From Physcia stellaris (taxonomy: Eukaryota > Ascomycota > Lecanoromycetes > Caliciales > Physciaceae), in NCBI GenBank assembly GCA_018902385.1, contig JABSSW010000050.1, positions 305,120-369,119 of the forward strand: a DNA stretch of 64,000 bases, given 5' to 3'. A model generated the notes under the pieces. The model was not told the origin of the DNA and did no database searches. It worked only from the letters and a program-made list of their open reading frames with translations. Within the stretch, counting starts at the first letter, position 1; each line of letters opens with the position of its first letter. Positions 60,915 through 64,000 of this stretch are shown piece after piece. Made by a program: the position numbers and the translations under genes.

Positions 60915-61139
60915 ATATCATGAATCGTGTTTGAATAAACGTATTATTGATTAACTAAACGAATTCAATAAATTTGCAAAAACAAATAAATACAAAATGT
61001 TGAAATTGCAAACAATGTGCAACGTCAAATTTCAAATCATGTTAATTTCAACGTAAAATTAAAACATAATTCGTTGTTCGATTACATATTATATTAATTA
61101 TCTATTTGTCAAATTTATTTGTCAAACATGTTCGTAACA
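60915..61139 (-). repeat. 3' LTR of the second Gypsy B copy (225 bp)
   Basis: The reverse complement begins TGTTACGAACATG and follows the B LTR at 43037-43262 along its entire length, with C/T and G/A differences. A purine run (minus strand, 61140-61165) precedes it. Confidence 0.87.
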
Positions 61140-62298
61140 AATTTTTTTTTTTCGCGAACGTCGTTTCGACGATTCGTTGTTGTTTCGAAATTGAAAAATT
61201 TTGTTGAAAATTTTGTTGATTGATTTGAATATTTGCAAAATTCAAAAATTTTACGATTATCATTTTTCATTTTCAAATTTTTCGTTATTGTTTCAAAATT
61301 TGATAAAATTTGACAACAATTTCTAAAAATGTTTTTGACACGATTCAATTTTTCATGTCACGTAAATTCTGATTGTAAATAACATTGAAACGATAACGAA
61401 AACTAAAAATTGCGAAAACGTTACGAAAATGAAATCGAAATGAATGCATTGAATTCGAAATTTTCAAATTTTAATCGAATATAATTTCGATTAATGTCAA
61501 CATGACGATTTTTTTTCGAAAACGACAACGACTCGTTGAAAAATCTGATTGATTAACGACGTTTTGAAATATTGAAATCAATTTTTTGAACGATTTTGAA
61601 TTTACAATCGTGAAATAAATACGATAAAAATCGTTCATCGCGTCGCGAACATTATCAAATTTTCGTTGTCGACATAATATTATATTCGATCATGCAATCA
61701 ATTCGATCAATTGACACAATATTGAAAACGATTGTAATGATATCGAAATTTCAAAATATCGTTCATTTTTTATTCGAAATTTTCGTTAATTATGACAAAA
61801 TCAAAATTCATTGATTTGATTTTCGAATAAATTACGAAAATTTTTGCGTAAAAAATCAACAATGAAATACATCGTAAATATGCATGATTTCAAATAATTC
61901 GAATCGATATAAATTACTCGTACGTTGTAATATTTTGTAAAAATTTAATTTTGTTATCGAATTTGTTAAACGATTTGATCGTTTTGACGTTTTGTCGATC
62001 GAAAAAAACAAAAATTTTTTCGACGTATTTTACGATTTTTTCGATGTTTGTTGATTTGAATTGTCATACGTTTTTGAATCATTTTTGCATGATTTCGTAC
62101 GTAATTGAAAATATTTTTGTATTGTGTCGATAATATTTTTTGTTTTGACGATCAGAAATCGTTTTTTTTTCGTCATAACATACGAAATAAAATTTGATGA
62201 AAAATTCATACGAAAATGAAAATTTTATTGATAAAAAATGAAAATAATTTTGTTGTTGCAAATATTGCGTTGTTGTTTACAAATTCGATCATGAACAA

Positions 62299-62675
62299 TC
62301 AAACGTTTGATCGTTTGCATGTAATTGCAATATTGTCGCAATTGTTTTTCGATATTTTGATTGATTTTTTCGATTTGTTCATCGATTTTTGAATGAAAAA
62401 AATGAAAAATTTACATTTTGATGTCGAGAATTCGACAAAATGTTTGTCAAACGAACGATATGAATTGAAAATTTCGATCAAACGTTATCCCGAGAAAATA
62501 ATTCATATGTACGAAATACGTAATTGATTAATATTTCTATCGTGATTTTAACATCGATATTTTCGTCGTCGACGATACCAAAAATAATGCAATGACGTTT
62601 TTTGTTAAAGTTGTCAATTATCGTGCGTATGATATTATGATCGTGAACGTCGAACAATTCGATAATGAAATTCAT
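62299..62675 (-). pseudogene. Integrase core of the inverted Gypsy B copy
   Basis: The frame 62675-62478 matches the B integrase core at 41525-41749 residue for residue over most of its length. The frame 62481-62299 (IEIFNSYRSFDKHFVEFSTSKCKFF) matches B at 41715-41909. The shift between the two frames occurs at the same place in both copies. Confidence 0.8.
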
Positions 62676-64000
62676 TGATATGTCGATTCAACGTTGCAAA
62701 AATATGATCAAAAAAATAAATCGTCGTTTTGCGATTTTTGAAAATTTTCGTGCGTTGACATTCATAACAATTACGTACGTATCGACGAATCGTTTTACGC
62801 ATGTTGAATCAATAATAATCGCGACGTATAAAATTTTTACGCGATTAAAATTTGAATATTTCGAAACAAAAAAATTCATGAATTTTTTGAAAAAATCAAC
62901 GAATAAAAACATCGACGAACATTCAAAATCGATTTTCTCGATATAAAACGTTATTTTTCAACGCAATTTCGTAAATCAATTTTATTCATCGAATTAATTT
63001 TTGTTCGATACCCCACGATAAATCGTTTTTTCTTAATTATCGTCAATTTTGTCGACAATAAAAATTGTTCATAAATAAATTCGTCAATTTTCATCGCTTA
63101 ATTTCGAATCGTTTCGAAATAAAAAATATTTGTTTGATATTGACGCTGCTCGTTAATATCGTTTTTTGATCGTGAATCAAACATACGAATCAAAATATTT
63201 GTTTTAACGTTTTGAATTTCGAATTGAAATTGAATGACAATATTGAATTTCGAAAAATTTTTGTTCAACGAATTTGACGAAAAATTAATTTTTTGACGTC
63301 ATGAAAATTTTCAAATTTTTGTGATCGATGAAAATTTTGATCGATTTTTCAATGTTTTCAAATTCAGAACGTCAATATTTTAAACAACGAATAATGATCA
63401 ACAATTTTTTGTTATAAATTTCGTAATTGCATTCGATCGAAATCATGTTGTGATTATAAAAAACAACGAAATGCAGAATTTTTCGTCGTCGTATTGAAAT
63501 AATATTTTCGAGATTGGACAAATCAAAAAACCACTTTTCAAAACGATTTGTTCGACCCGGATCGTAATGTCGTAATATGAAAAATTTCGATCATCGTTTT
63601 TTGAGAAAATTGAAAAATCTTTTTTCGATTTCAGCAATCATTCGAAATTCACGAATTTCTTGATCATTCGAATGAGAATTCGAATTTTTCGAAAAATCAC
63701 GAATAAATCGTCTGTAAAATTGACGAAATTCACGAAAATTTGCATTTTTTTTCAAATTTGTAAAACGTTTTCAATTGACAATGATTTATTTTTTCGAATT
63801 CATGCGAAAATCATTCATCGATAACAAGGACGTCTAAAACGTTATTTTTTTGAAAATCTGCATTTTTCAATATTCATTTGTAATTCGATTTTTCGAGTTT
63901 TTTCAGCATTTTGACGAACGTGAACGATTGTGTTTTTTTGATTTGTTGTAAATACGAAAATATTATTTAAATAAATTCGACAAAATCGTTCAAAAATCAA

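Larger units (their letters stand above)
60915..64000 (-). mobile_element. Second copy of Gypsy B, inverted, runs off the right edge
   Basis: Minus-strand counterpart of 36738-43265. The frame 61348-61115 (NRVKNIFRNCCQILSNFETITK) matches the B 3' region at 42840-42920. Integrase is seen at 62675-62478 (FDVHDHNIIRTIIDNFNKKRH). Upstream RNase H and RT-side sequence continues to the window edge. It is more decayed than the first copy. Confidence 0.87.

Overview
The window looks like nuclear DNA of a filamentous ascomycete (Pezizomycotina). It has GC-balanced gene islands with short GT..AG introns (about 40-100 bp), a highly reducing polyketide synthase, a HET-domain gene, fungal rhodopsin-domain membrane proteins and MFS efflux pumps. 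These islands are separated by extremely AT-rich blocks made of mutated LTR retrotransposons, a compartmentalised RIP-type genome. All splice models below were built by hand from donor, branch and acceptor motifs plus family alignment from memory. The total coding length comes out divisible by three for every complete gene.

Left island (1-20,000). A polyketide synthase N-terminus (KS-AT, minus strand) runs off the left edge. It is followed by a 14-TM-type efflux MFS, a rhodopsin-domain membrane protein, an FAD monooxygenase, a small secreted HELVH metallopeptidase, a Hol1-like MFS and a large HET-domain gene. PKS, oxygenase and transporter together look like the edge of a secondary-metabolite cluster.

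AT-rich block 1 (20,001-46,599) is a single Copia element. It has 144-bp LTRs and a 5-bp target duplication TCAGA, and it has been filled by nested Gypsy elements: A1 (21,331-28,776, TSD ATAAC), and a head-to-head pair A2+B (29,153-43,265, bounded by TTTGA). The Copia landed six codons downstream of the native HET start codon. The original start and promoter are now stranded at about 46.6 kb, 26.6 kb away, while the HET frame continues in frame into the 5' LTR, which supplies a new ATG.

Right island (46,600-58,680). It begins with the stranded HET start, then a tRNA-like segment, a small two-exon gene of unknown function, a SAM O-methyltransferase with a 22-nt exon, a second rhodopsin-domain protein, a third MFS transporter and an F-box-like gene broken by three frameshifts.

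AT-rich block 2 (58,683-64,000) starts with a candidate second Copia end and contains an inverted copy of Gypsy B that runs off the right edge.

The most unusual signal is the mutation spectrum of the AT-rich blocks. CpT and CpC (with ApG and GpG on the other strand) are nearly gone, whereas CpA and CpG are kept and TpA is not enriched. That is the opposite of classical CpA-directed RIP. The Copia LTR pair shows it directly: all 22 differences run from G/C in the 5' LTR to A/T in the 3' LTR, and every top-strand change is at CpT or CpC.
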